From Psychrosphaera haliotis (GTDB lineage Bacteria > Pseudomonadota > Gammaproteobacteria > Enterobacterales > Alteromonadaceae), in NCBI RefSeq assembly GCF_039523615.1, contig NZ_BAAAFQ010000007.1, positions 496,001 through 560,000 of the forward strand: DNA of 64,000 nucleotides, read 5' to 3'. The translations under genes and the position numbers were made by a program. Shown here one piece after another: positions 27,514-36,668 of the stretch (position 1 is the stretch's first letter; each line of letters begins with the position of its first letter). The notes under the pieces are model-generated. The model did no database searches, was not told the origin of the DNA, and worked only from the letters and a program-made list of their open reading frames with translations.

Positions 27514-27894
27514 ATGTTTAAACCACTTTCAAAAGTCTTAGTTGTTGTAGCTATGCTGATTGCCTTTGTTGGGCAAGCATTGGCTTATACTGCTATGTCT
27601 TGTGAAATGTCATCAGGTTCTCACGAATCACACATGAACATGGATCATTCCAAAATGAGTCACCATGAAGGAATGAATCATGGGGATATGAATAAAAGCA
27701 GTAATGGTCAATCAGAAGATTGTTGTGACGTTGAATGTATTTGTCCTGCAAATGCTTGCTCATCTACGACAGTCCTAAATTCCAGTATTGATTCGACAGA
27801 TATTCAAATATTCAGTGAATCTGTAGCTGCTCTGCAATCTAAACAACCTCATTCAATTTCCACTTCCCTTTATCGTCCACCAATTTTTGCCTAA
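27514..27894 (+). CDS. His/Met/Cys-rich secreted leader ORF ending in YRPPIFA (putative metal-sensing uORF 3)
   Basis: 126 residues. A clear signal peptide ends in G-Q-A-L-A. The middle is rich in His and Met (H-M-N-M-D-H-S-K-M-S-H-H-E-G), followed by cysteines D-C-C-D-V-E-C-I-C-P-A-N-A-C, and the end reads L-Y-R-P-P-I-F-A. It heads the cusCBA-pco block; the next gene starts 107 bases later. Its last codons and the sequence after the stop closely match those of uORF 4 at 40008. The Met/His-rich part suits Cu(I)/Ag(I). A regulatory leader role like CruR is inferred from architecture and position. Confidence 0.72.
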   Translation: MFKPLSKVLVVVAMLIAFVGQALAYTAMSCEMSSGSHESHMNMDHSKMSHHEGMNHGDMNKSSNGQSEDCCDVECICPANACSSTTVLNSSIDSTDIQIFSESVAALQSKQPHSISTSLYRPPIFA

Positions 27895-28001
27895 TACAGG
27901 ATTAGTGCGTCCAAATTTCGCGCACATGTAATTAATTTTTCTGTTAGTCAATATAGCGTCGTAGCGCTATAGATATTTTCCAGCGATGTCTGGGGGCAAA
28001 A
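27895..28001 (+). promoter_or_regulatory. Structured gap after uORF 3
   Basis: The first 20 bases share sequence with the region after uORF 4 (GGAT-AGTGCGTC block). Two hairpins can form: GTGCG (27905-27909) with CGCAC (27921-27925), and TATAGCG (27952-27958) with CGCTATA (27965-27971, loop of 6). No T-run follows. The region could hold an element that couples translation of the leader to expression of the DUF411-cusCBA genes. Confidence 0.45.
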
Positions 28002-28499
28002 ATGATCAATAAGTATTTAAAAATAGCAGTAGTAATGCTGCTTTCACCTGCGTTTGCAAACGCCAACGAACATAACCATGCACACAATAACGACGTAACA
28101 CCTTTGGAGTTAATCGTTTATAAAACCCCTACTTGTGGGTGTTGTAAAAAATGGATAACTCATATTGAAGACAAAGGGATCGTTGCGCATTCCAAAGATT
28201 TCCGAAACATCGGCAACATCAAAACTAAGTATGGTATCAAACCTAATTACCGTTCATGCCACACGGCAGTGAGTAGAAATGGATTTGCCTTTGAAGGTCA
28301 TATACCTGCTAAATTTATTCAGCAGTTCTTATCAGAAGAACATCCCAATGCGATTGGGCTTTCAGTTCCAGCAATGCCAGTTGGCTCTCCCGGTATGGAA
28401 GTCGATGACCGCTTTATGCCATACAACGTGTTAATTCTATTTAAAGATGGAACGAGCAAAGTCTATGCAAAAGTTAAGACATACGAGGAGCAATTCTAA
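28002..28499 (+). CDS. copG: DUF411 periplasmic copper protein (CopG-like)
   Basis: 165 residues with a signal peptide ending near A-F-A-N-A and a short His-rich mature N-terminus. The DUF411 domain has the thioredoxin-like T-P-T-C-G-C-C-K-K-W near residue 45 and later C-H-T-A and P-A-M-P-V-G-S-P-G-M-E. DUF411/CopG proteins bind and probably redox-cycle copper in the periplasm. It shares one base with the start of cusC (TAATG), so the two are coupled. Confidence 0.85.
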   Translation: MINKYLKIAVVMLLSPAFANANEHNHAHNNDVTPLELIVYKTPTCGCCKKWITHIEDKGIVAHSKDFRNIGNIKTKYGIKPNYRSCHTAVSRNGFAFEGHIPAKFIQQFLSEEHPNAIGLSVPAMPVGSPGMEVDDRFMPYNVLILFKDGTSKVYAKVKTYEEQF

Positions 28500-29926
28500 T
28501 GAAATTGAACTCTTCAAACCTTACTTCACTTTCAACTGCATTAATACTCGGCTTATCTGTATTCTCAGCTCAAGCTGAGAAAGTAGTGTCGCTTGAACAA
28601 GCTATCACCTTAGCTCAGCAAAATGATCCTTGGCTTCATGGTAGCCGATTGAAACAAAGTGCAGTTGAAAATAGAAGTATTGCTTCAGGTACTTTGCCTG
28701 ATCCGAAAGTATCGCTAGGGATAATGAATTTACCAACAGATACTTGGGATTTAGATCAGGAAGGAATGACTCAGCTAAAGGTTGGCGTCTCTCAAATGTT
28801 TCCGAGAGGCGACAGTCTAGAGATCAAGCAAGATCAGTTACAAATTGAGTCCACGAAATTTCCACTGCTACGAGAGGATCGTAAAGCTAAGTTGAAAAGC
28901 CAAGTGTCACAACTTTGGTTAGATGCTTACTTAGCCCAGAAAACTATTAAATTGATTGAAGATGATTGGTCTCTCTTTGAGCAGATGGCGGAAGTGGCTA
29001 AAGCTAGCTATTCAAACGTTGTTGGTAAAACTAGACAGCAAGATGTTATTCGTGCTCAATTGGAAATAGTGCAGTTAGATGACAGATTAACTTCGCAAAA
29101 GCAGAAACTAGAAACGACAATCGCTCGCCTTAATGAGTGGCTTCATATTTACGATGCTGACCGATTGAATGAATCATTCAACTTTGACGCGCAACCACTA
29201 GAGTTTAGCGTCTCAAAAGAATTGCCTTCGATTCAATTGAATAATCCAACAGTCCTAAAAGCATCTAATTACTCAAGAAATCTATTGGCTCAGGCTCTTG
29301 CTAATCATCCAGCCATACTTGCAATTGATGTAAAACGCAAATCTTTAGAAAAAGGTGTTGAATTAGCTAAACAGAAATATGAGCCGCAATGGGGTGTTAA
29401 TGCGAGCTATGCCTATCGTGACAATATGCCTTCTGGTGATAGCCGAGCTGATTTATTTTCTGTTGGTGTAACGTTTGATTTACCGTTGTTTACCGAGAAC
29501 AGACAAGATAAGCAAGTTGCAGCTTCTATTGCAGATTCAGAGGCTGTTAAAACCGAGAAACTATTGCTGACAAAGCAAATGATCAGTGCGGTGGAAAAGG
29601 AGCTTAGACAGCTTAAGCGTTTATCTGATAGACAATCTATCTATCAAGAACAACTCCTTAAACAAACTCATGACCAAGCGGAAGCGTCTTTGACGGCTTA
29701 CACCAATGATGATGGCGATTTTGCCGAAGTTGTTCGAGCAAGAATTGCCGAATTAAATACCAGAATATCAGCTTTAAGAATTGATGTTGATGCACTTAAA
29801 ACAGTTACTCGCATCAACTATTTCTTTGCGCATTCTCAATCTAAATCAAATGCTGAACATAAGCCATTGCACACTTCGCACAAAACTAATCAGCACTTAT
29901 CCAATAAGCAATTTGGAGAAAAATAA
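28499..29926 (+). CDS. cusC: TolC-family outer-membrane factor, CusC-like
   Basis: 475 residues with a signal peptide ending in V-F-S-A-Q-A. The two halves of the outer-membrane efflux fold are present (L-P-D-P-K-V-S-L-G in the first). The C-terminal 30 residues are His-rich and poorly conserved. It is the channel for the Cu(I)/Ag(I) pump encoded downstream; its stop overlaps the cusB start (TAATG). Confidence 0.87.
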   Translation: MKLNSSNLTSLSTALILGLSVFSAQAEKVVSLEQAITLAQQNDPWLHGSRLKQSAVENRSIASGTLPDPKVSLGIMNLPTDTWDLDQEGMTQLKVGVSQMFPRGDSLEIKQDQLQIESTKFPLLREDRKAKLKSQVSQLWLDAYLAQKTIKLIEDDWSLFEQMAEVAKASYSNVVGKTRQQDVIRAQLEIVQLDDRLTSQKQKLETTIARLNEWLHIYDADRLNESFNFDAQPLEFSVSKELPSIQLNNPTVLKASNYSRNLLAQALANHPAILAIDVKRKSLEKGVELAKQKYEPQWGVNASYAYRDNMPSGDSRADLFSVGVTFDLPLFTENRQDKQVAASIADSEAVKTEKLLLTKQMISAVEKELRQLKRLSDRQSIYQEQLLKQTHDQAEASLTAYTNDDGDFAEVVRARIAELNTRISALRIDVDALKTVTRINYFFAHSQSKSNAEHKPLHTSHKTNQHLSNKQFGEK

Positions 29927-31668
29927 TGTCAACGAATACGAAAACAATTATTGCCGTCATTATTGGGGCAGCACTAGGTGCAGGAGCATTGAGCTTATAT
30001 CAAGGTGCAGGCTCAAACAGTGATACTGATGAAGCTACATCAGCAGAGAAACAACCGCTGTATTGGGTTGCACCGATGGATTCTAATTACCGCCGGGACA
30101 AGCCCGGTAAGTCGCCTATGGGGATGGATTTAATTCCTGTGTATGAGGAAGGATCATCTGGTGATGACTTTGGCCCCGGAGCAGTAAAAATTGCGCCTCA
30201 TGTAGTGAATAACCTTGGGGTTCGCACTGCACCTGTTGAACTGAAAAATATGCATACTGAAATCTCAACGGTAGGTTACGTTCAATATGATGAAGATAAG
30301 CTAATTCATATCCACCCACGGGTTGATGGCTGGATTGATAAACTTTACATCAAAGCAGCAGGTAACCCTGTAGAGAAAGGGCAGCCTCTTTATACGCTCT
30401 ATTCTCCTCAGTTAGTTAATGCTCAGGAAGAGCTGTTAATAGCGTTAAAGCGCAACAATAGTTCTTTAATTTCAGCAGCCAAAGATCGCCTAAAAGCGTT
30501 ACAGCTTTCAGCAGACTTTATTAAAGAATTAGAGCAAACACGAAAGGTTCAGCAAACAATTACCTTTTATTCACCACAAGCAGGTGTTGTCGATGGTTTG
30601 AAGGTTAGAGAAGGTTTTTATGTAAAGCCGGGAAACACCTTATTAAGCATTGGCCAGCTAGATCAAGTTTGGGTTGAAGCAGAAGTGTTTGAACGTGACG
30701 CAGCCTTAATTAAAAAAGGACTTCCTGTATCAATGACACTGGATTATTTACCCGGTGAGGACTGGGCTGGTGTCGTTGATTATGTTTATCCAACATTGAA
30801 CAGTAAAACACGCACACTCCGAGTGAGATTGAAATTTGATAACACAGACTATCAATTAAAACCAAATATGTTTGCACAAGTCTCTATTCACGCTAATCAA
30901 GCTGATAGCACCATCCTCGTGCCTAAAGAAGCCGTTATTAGAACAGGTAAACAGGACAGAGTAGTACTTGCGTTAGGTGATGGGCAATTTAAATCTATTG
31001 AAGTGACTATTGGCCGGGTTGATATCGACAGCATCGAAATATTAGACGGCTTAAATGAAGATGACGTTGTGGTGACATCTGCCCAATTCTTGATTGATTC
31101 TGAATCAAGTAAAAGCTCTGACTTTAAACGAATGACTCATGATGAAGTGCCTAACTCTGTTTGGATGCAAGGGGATGTTAATAGTGTTATGGCAGGGCAC
31201 CGCATGGTTAATATTTCACATGGCCCAGCTGAAGCTTGGGATTGGCCTGAAATGGTTATGGATTTTACTGTGGCTGAAAAAGTCGATATTGACTCATTAA
31301 AGTCAGGTCAATCTTTGCACTTTGAAGTGAGCAAAACCGAAGACGGTGGATATGAAATTACTGGAATTCATATCATGAGTGAGCCTGAAGTATCATCAGC
31401 AACAGTATCTGGTTTGATCAATGCGATTGATATTGATACACGGATTCTAAATATTAGCAGAGGCCCAATAGAGAAATGGGATAGACCTGCTGCGACGATG
31501 GATTTTATCATCGCGGACAATATAGAAATGGTTGATTTCAATGTCGGTGATAATGTCACTTTCACTTTTGAGGTTAGAGATGACTTAGTTATCACTGACA
31601 TTTCTCTTGAATCAGATGAACAACACGGCAAGGAAAATAAAGCTGCTGTTGATCATTCTAATCATTAA
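29926..31668 (+). CDS. cusB: CusB-like adaptor fused to two C-terminal CusF-like domains
   Basis: 580 residues. After a membrane anchor, residues about 42-65 form a heavy-metal-binding domain (Y-W-V-A-P-M-D, S-P-M-G-M-D-L-I-P-V-Y). Residues about 80-395 are the membrane-fusion core. Residues about 411-485 are a CusF domain with all four metal ligands at canonical spacing: H432, W440, M443, M445. Residues about 490-565 are a second CusF domain in which the first three positions are R512, R520 and A523, leaving only M525. The protein links CusC and CusA and would hand Cu(I)/Ag(I) to the pump; the fused CusF replaces a separate chaperone. The cusA gene follows by 14 bases. Confidence 0.9.
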   Translation: MSTNTKTIIAVIIGAALGAGALSLYQGAGSNSDTDEATSAEKQPLYWVAPMDSNYRRDKPGKSPMGMDLIPVYEEGSSGDDFGPGAVKIAPHVVNNLGVRTAPVELKNMHTEISTVGYVQYDEDKLIHIHPRVDGWIDKLYIKAAGNPVEKGQPLYTLYSPQLVNAQEELLIALKRNNSSLISAAKDRLKALQLSADFIKELEQTRKVQQTITFYSPQAGVVDGLKVREGFYVKPGNTLLSIGQLDQVWVEAEVFERDAALIKKGLPVSMTLDYLPGEDWAGVVDYVYPTLNSKTRTLRVRLKFDNTDYQLKPNMFAQVSIHANQADSTILVPKEAVIRTGKQDRVVLALGDGQFKSIEVTIGRVDIDSIEILDGLNEDDVVVTSAQFLIDSESSKSSDFKRMTHDEVPNSVWMQGDVNSVMAGHRMVNISHGPAEAWDWPEMVMDFTVAEKVDIDSLKSGQSLHFEVSKTEDGGYEITGIHIMSEPEVSSATVSGLINAIDIDTRILNISRGPIEKWDRPAATMDFIIADNIEMVDFNVGDNVTFTFEVRDDLVITDISLESDEQHGKENKAAVDHSNH

Positions 31669-31682
31669 GTGGGAGAAAAATA

Positions 31683-34600
31683 ATGATTGAATCAATTATT
31701 AGATGGTCTATCGGCAATCGTTTCTTTGTTTTGTTGATTACCTTAATTATCGCGTTTGGTGGTTTGTATTCATTACAAAAAACACCAGTAGATGCACTCC
31801 CCGATCTTTCTGATGTGCAGGTGATAATTAAGACGAGCTATCCGGGACAGGCACCACAAGTAGTGCAAGATCAAGTGACGTTTCCCCTTACTACAGCCAT
31901 GTTGTCAGTACCGGGAGCGCAAACTGTTCGTGGTTACTCATTTTTTGGTGATTCCTACGTCTATATCATTTTTGATGATGATACTGATTTGTATTGGGCT
32001 AGAAGCAGAGTACTTGAATACTTAAGCCAAGTAGCATCAAGCCTGCCTGATTCGGCAAAACCACAATTAGGACCTGATGCGACAGGTGTGGGTTGGGTAT
32101 ACATCTACGCTTTAACAGATAAATCTGGAAACCATGATCTAAGCCAATTAAGAAGTATTCAAGATTGGTTTTTAAAGTATGAATTGCAAACTGTACCGGG
32201 CGTGTCTGAGGTTTCCGCCGTTGGCGGTATGGTTAAGCAATATCAGGTACAAGTTGATCCCGACAAGCTCAGAGCTTATAACGTGCCGTTAAGTCATATC
32301 CAAATGGCACTTAAACGAGGCAATAAAGAAACGGGCGCATCTGTTGTGGAAATGGCTGAAGCTGAATATATGGTTACCGCAACGGGGTATATTCAATCAG
32401 TTAGTGATATAGAGAAAATCCCACTTGGTATTAACGAACAAGGCACGCCATTGCGTATTGGTGATGTTGCTACCGTTAATTTAGGGCCTCAAATGCGCCG
32501 TGGTATCGCAGAGCTAAATGGTGAAGGAGAAGTTGTTGGTGGTGTTGTCGTTATGCGCTTTGGTGAAAACGCTCAACAAACCATAAACGGGGTAAAAGAA
32601 AAACTTGAATCGCTTAAATCTTCTCTACCAGAGGGGGTGGAGATTGTCCCTGTTTATGACAGATCGAAGTTAATAGATCGTGCTGTTGATAATCTTTGGA
32701 GCAAGTTGCTAGAGGAGCTTGCAGTCGTTGCTATTGTCTGTGTGGCTTTCCTATTTCATCTTCGCTCATCTATTGTGGCAGTTGTTACTCTGCCATTAGG
32801 TATCTTGGTGTCGTTCATTATCATGTATATGCAAGGCATCAATGCCAACATTATGTCTTTAGGCGGTATCGCTATTGCGATTGGTGCGATGACTGATGGT
32901 GCAATAGTGATGATTGAAAATATGCACAAGCATATGGAGAAAACACCACTAACAGATGAAAATCGCTGGCAAATTGTTGCTAAGGCTGCGAGTGAAGTAG
33001 GCCCTGCACTATTTTTTAGCTTACTGATCATTACAGTCTCATTCTTACCTGTATTTATCTTGGAAGCGCAAGAAGGAAGAATGTTCTCTCCGCTCGCCTA
33101 TACAAAAACCTATGCAATGGCGGCATCAGCAGGTTTGGCGATCACATTGGTGCCTGTTTTGATGGGCTACTTTATTCGAGGCAAAGTTGTTTCTGAAAAG
33201 AAAAACCCGTTAAACCGATTATTGATTGCTATCTACATGCCTGTTTTAAAGCAAGTCATGAAGTTTCCAAAATCGACAATAGTAGCAGCAATATTAGTGA
33301 CTATCGTTGGCTTTTGGCCTGTCGATAAAATTGGTAGTGAATTCATTCCGCCATTGGATGAAGGCGATCTCATGTATATGCCTACTACCTATCCCGGTAT
33401 TTCAATTGGTAAAGCAAGGGAGTTATTGCAGCAAACAGACAAGCTTATTCGCACTGTGCCAGAAGTTGAAACTGTATTTGGTAAAGTAGGAAGAGCTGAA
33501 ACTGCAACCGATCCTGCACCTTTAACCATGATTGAAACCTTTATTCAATTGAAGCCACAAGAGCAGTGGCGAGAGGGTGTGACTACTGAATCGTTAAAAG
33601 CTGAGTTTGATAAATTGGTTAAGTTTCCGGGCTTAACGAATGCTTGGGTTATGCCAATCAAGACCCGAATCGACATGTTAGCAACAGGCATAAAAACGCC
33701 TGTGGGTATTAAAGTCGCCGGACCAGAGCTTGATGTGATTCAGGAAATCGGCCAACAAATAGAGCAAATTTTACCCGAAGTTACAGGCACAGCATCAGTT
33801 TACTCAGAGCGAGTTGCAGGTGGACGATATATCAAGGTTGATATTTCACGCGATAAGGCAAGTCGCTTTGGGTTAAACATCGAAGATGTTCAACAAGTGG
33901 TTTCTACAGCTATTGGTGGTATGAACGTTACCCAAACGGTAGAAGGTCAAGAGCGTTACCCTGTTAACTTACGCTATCCGCAAGACTATCGAGACTCTCC
34001 TGAGCAGCTATCACGATTACCTGTTGTAACACCAAGTGGTCAACGCATTGCACTAGGTGATGTCGCAGATATTCGAGTTGAGAACGGTCCGCCGGGGATT
34101 AAGAGTGAAAATGCTCGTTTAAATGGCTGGACGTTTATCGATATAGACGGTGTTGACGTAGGTACTTATGTTGAAAGTGCAAAAATACACTTGGCTAATA
34201 ATCTAAAACTACCAGCAGGTTATTCAATTACTTGGGCTGGGCAATACGAATATATGGAAAGAGCGAAAGAAAAGCTCACCTATGTATTGCCTTTAACACT
34301 CGCCATTATTGTTATTCTACTTTACTTAAACTTCAGAGCGTTTAGTGAGGTGGCTATCATTATCGTTACCTTGCCGATGGCGATGATTGGTGGCTTATGG
34401 TTGATGTATCTGGAAGGGTTTAACTTCTCTGTGGCTGTTGGCGTGGGCTTTATTGCTCTAGCTGGGGTAGCGGTTGAGATTGGTGTGATAATGTTGGTCT
34501 ATCTCAATCAGGCACTTGCTGAGCTTAAGGAAAAAGCTGAAGAGCGAGCTGAACCTATCTCTGATGATGCATATCAAGATGCATTATTGCACGGTGCAGG

Positions 34601-34847
34601 CTTACGAGTTCGTCCAGTAATGATGACAGTTGCAACAATCATTATCGGCTTGATGCCCATTTTATATGGTACAGGAACAGGTTCGGAGATTATGAGTCGT
34701 ATTGCTGCACCTATGGTAGGCGGAATGACAAGTGCTGTGCTACTCACTCTTATTGTGCTCCCAGTAATTTACTCAATCGTTAAAAAGCCAGAATTAAACG
34801 CCTTTAACAAGGAGCTTTCTAAGGCGGAGCTAAAAAGTAATGCTTAG
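31683..34847 (+). CDS. cusA: Cu(I)/Ag(I) HME-RND efflux pump CusA
   Basis: 1054 residues. The TM4 motif reads AIGAMTDGAIVMIEN, the AIGxxxD form of the monovalent-cation HME4 group. The region near residue 570-680 has conserved methionines (M-Y-M-P-T-T-Y-P-G, M-P-I-K-T-R-I-D-M) that in CusA form the periplasmic Cu/Ag relay. The end reads S-I-V-K-K-P. It is the proton-driven engine of the Cus pump, following cusC and cusB in one operon. Confidence 0.93.
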   Translation: MIESIIRWSIGNRFFVLLITLIIAFGGLYSLQKTPVDALPDLSDVQVIIKTSYPGQAPQVVQDQVTFPLTTAMLSVPGAQTVRGYSFFGDSYVYIIFDDDTDLYWARSRVLEYLSQVASSLPDSAKPQLGPDATGVGWVYIYALTDKSGNHDLSQLRSIQDWFLKYELQTVPGVSEVSAVGGMVKQYQVQVDPDKLRAYNVPLSHIQMALKRGNKETGASVVEMAEAEYMVTATGYIQSVSDIEKIPLGINEQGTPLRIGDVATVNLGPQMRRGIAELNGEGEVVGGVVVMRFGENAQQTINGVKEKLESLKSSLPEGVEIVPVYDRSKLIDRAVDNLWSKLLEELAVVAIVCVAFLFHLRSSIVAVVTLPLGILVSFIIMYMQGINANIMSLGGIAIAIGAMTDGAIVMIENMHKHMEKTPLTDENRWQIVAKAASEVGPALFFSLLIITVSFLPVFILEAQEGRMFSPLAYTKTYAMAASAGLAITLVPVLMGYFIRGKVVSEKKNPLNRLLIAIYMPVLKQVMKFPKSTIVAAILVTIVGFWPVDKIGSEFIPPLDEGDLMYMPTTYPGISIGKARELLQQTDKLIRTVPEVETVFGKVGRAETATDPAPLTMIETFIQLKPQEQWREGVTTESLKAEFDKLVKFPGLTNAWVMPIKTRIDMLATGIKTPVGIKVAGPELDVIQEIGQQIEQILPEVTGTASVYSERVAGGRYIKVDISRDKASRFGLNIEDVQQVVSTAIGGMNVTQTVEGQERYPVNLRYPQDYRDSPEQLSRLPVVTPSGQRIALGDVADIRVENGPPGIKSENARLNGWTFIDIDGVDVGTYVESAKIHLANNLKLPAGYSITWAGQYEYMERAKEKLTYVLPLTLAIIVILLYLNFRAFSEVAIIIVTLPMAMIGGLWLMYLEGFNFSVAVGVGFIALAGVAVEIGVIMLVYLNQALAELKEKAEERAEPISDDAYQDALLHGAGLRVRPVMMTVATIIIGLMPILYGTGTGSEIMSRIAAPMVGGMTSAVLLTLIVLPVIYSIVKKPELNAFNKELSKAELKSNA

Positions 34848-34900
34848 CGAAGTTAAGAAACCATAAATAGCAATTTCAATAAACTAAAATAGAGGTAAAT

Positions 34901-35248
34901 ATGAAAAAACTAATTAAATTTTTAACCGTAATCAGTGTCGTTTTTAGTAGTGCGGTATTTGCGCATGTGCATCTTGAAAAAAGTGTGCCTGCTGATAATG
35001 CAATGCTAATGAATCCTCCAGAAGAATTAACTTTGATGTTCACCAAAGAGGTACGGGTTGTAAAAGTTTCATTGGCCAATAAACAAGGCGAAGAATTTAA
35101 ATTTGGATTCGAGCCTTCTAAAGTCGCTACTAGCAAATTTACATGGAAACTACCTAAATTAGCTCCTGCAAACTACGCTGTGGATGTAACCTTCTTAGGT
35201 AACGATGGTCATAAAATGAAACATAGCTTCGGCTTTATGGTTCACTAA
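34901..35248 (+). CDS. copC: Periplasmic copper-binding protein CopC
   Basis: 115 residues. The signal peptide ends in A-V-F-A, leaving His as the first mature residue (H-V-H-L-E-K-S), as needed for the Cu(II) site of CopC; the later partners are in N-D-G-H. The fold ends in F-G-F-M-V-H. It lacks the Met-rich Cu(I) loop. It carries copper in the periplasm and probably passes it to CopD, whose gene follows. Confidence 0.88.
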   Translation: MKKLIKFLTVISVVFSSAVFAHVHLEKSVPADNAMLMNPPEELTLMFTKEVRVVKVSLANKQGEEFKFGFEPSKVATSKFTWKLPKLAPANYAVDVTFLGNDGHKMKHSFGFMVH

Positions 35249-35267
35249 AATAGGCGGTGTGATTGAT

Positions 35268-36155
35268 ATGGAAATGTATATCTGGAATACAGTCATTGTA
35301 CTGTCAAAAATTGTATTTTACGTCGGCTTTGCCTGTATTGCAGGTTATACATTTTTCAGGCAAATATTTGAGAATAATGAATCTCATACTAATGCTGTAA
35401 TAGCGAATTTAACGTGGACAAGAACTTATATAGTTATGGCTTTGATCGCTAATATTACTTGGTTCTTTGCCAGTACTGGTGCAATGGCAGAAGAGGGAAT
35501 TCAGGGGGCGATAGACGCTGATATATTGGCTATTATGTGGGACTCCTCTGTCGGCACTGGAGCTTTGCTTCGAGCGCTTGGGCTAGTTACCGCAATAATC
35601 GCTTTAGCTTTAAGGTTCAAACTCGCTGTGAACTCGTACTTAAAACAAAGCGCTTTAATGTTGAGTTTATTAATCCTTGCATACTCATTCACGTTACTGG
35701 GTCATATTTCTGAGTTAGGCACAATTGAAAAAGGCTTGCTTATTTTGCATGTGCTCGTTATGGCATGGTGGTTTGGGGCGTTATTGCCATTAAAACAGGC
35801 TTGCCATCAGCTAAGTTATGCAGAACTTCATTTGCTGATGGAAAGCTTTGGCAAACAAGCAAGTTTTACATTGAGCCTATTGTTGGTAGCAGGCCTCTGG
35901 CTCGTGATTCAATTGGTCGGAAGTCTTGATGCACTAATAAGCTCAAGTTACGGACAAACACTGTTGTTTAAATTGGCCCTTGTAGTGTCTATTTTGGCAC
36001 TTGCTGCTAAACATAAACTAATACTCGTTCCACAACTTAAAAATAGTCAAGGCAGAGAGGCTTTATCTAAATCTATCTCGATAGAAATGGTAGTAGCTTT
36101 TGCCATTTTATCTGTAACGGCTGGGCTTACTAGTGTTGTTGGCCCTGCAAATTAA
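35268..36155 (+). CDS. copD: Copper transport membrane protein CopD
   Basis: 295 residues from the ATG at 35268, placed 9 bases after AGGCGGT; a GTG at 35259 directly abuts the site and is less likely. About eight membrane helices with conserved His positions (L-L-G-H-I-S-E, I-L-H-V-L-V-M-A-W-W-F-G-A) identify CopD, which acts with CopC in moving copper across the inner membrane. It lies between copC and an NTF2-like gene. Confidence 0.85.
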   Translation: MEMYIWNTVIVLSKIVFYVGFACIAGYTFFRQIFENNESHTNAVIANLTWTRTYIVMALIANITWFFASTGAMAEEGIQGAIDADILAIMWDSSVGTGALLRALGLVTAIIALALRFKLAVNSYLKQSALMLSLLILAYSFTLLGHISELGTIEKGLLILHVLVMAWWFGALLPLKQACHQLSYAELHLLMESFGKQASFTLSLLLVAGLWLVIQLVGSLDALISSSYGQTLLFKLALVVSILALAAKHKLILVPQLKNSQGREALSKSISIEMVVAFAILSVTAGLTSVVGPAN

Positions 36156-36170
36156 AACCTAAAAGAGAGA

Positions 36171-36641
36171 ATGAAAATGAAAACAATAAATATATTACTC
36201 GTTTTATTAATGACGTTTAGTTTCGCAGCAAACGCTCATGGTGATAAGAACAAAGACAAAGGTTTGTTTAAAGGTATAGATACCCCTGCCGCAAAAGTTG
36301 TTTTGGCATTTCATCAAGCACTTGAAACTGGCAATCAAAAACAGGCTAGAGCGCAGTTAGCGGATGATGTCACCATTTTCGAGGGAAGCCGCGTTGAAAG
36401 GAGCGCTGATGAATATGCTCATCATCATATGTTGTCGGATATGAAGTATTTAGCAGCGATGAAGAGCGACACACTTGAACATCAAGTGACGATACTTGGA
36501 AATACCGCTATCTCTGCGTCGCGTAGTCAAACTACAGGTACTCATAAAGGTGTTGAACGCGATTATCAAGGCATGGAAACGATGGTGCTGGAAAAACAAA
36601 ATGGTGAATGGAAGATTAAGCACATTCATTGGTCACATTAA
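36171..36641 (+). CDS. Periplasmic NTF2/SnoaL-like protein
   Basis: 156 residues with a signal peptide ending in F-A-A-N-A. The mature part has the cone-shaped NTF2-like fold signature (V-L-A-F-H-Q-A-L-E-T-G, ending in G-E-W-K-I-K-H-I-H-W-S-H). It carries several His residues (Y-A-H-H-H-M). It lies between copD and pcoA, so a copper role is suggested by context only. An ATG at 36177 is an equally good start. Confidence 0.75.
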   Translation: MKMKTINILLVLLMTFSFAANAHGDKNKDKGLFKGIDTPAAKVVLAFHQALETGNQKQARAQLADDVTIFEGSRVERSADEYAHHHMLSDMKYLAAMKSDTLEHQVTILGNTAISASRSQTTGTHKGVERDYQGMETMVLEKQNGEWKIKHIHWSH

Positions 36642-36668
36642 TTTATTGGTTAAATAACGGAGTACAAA

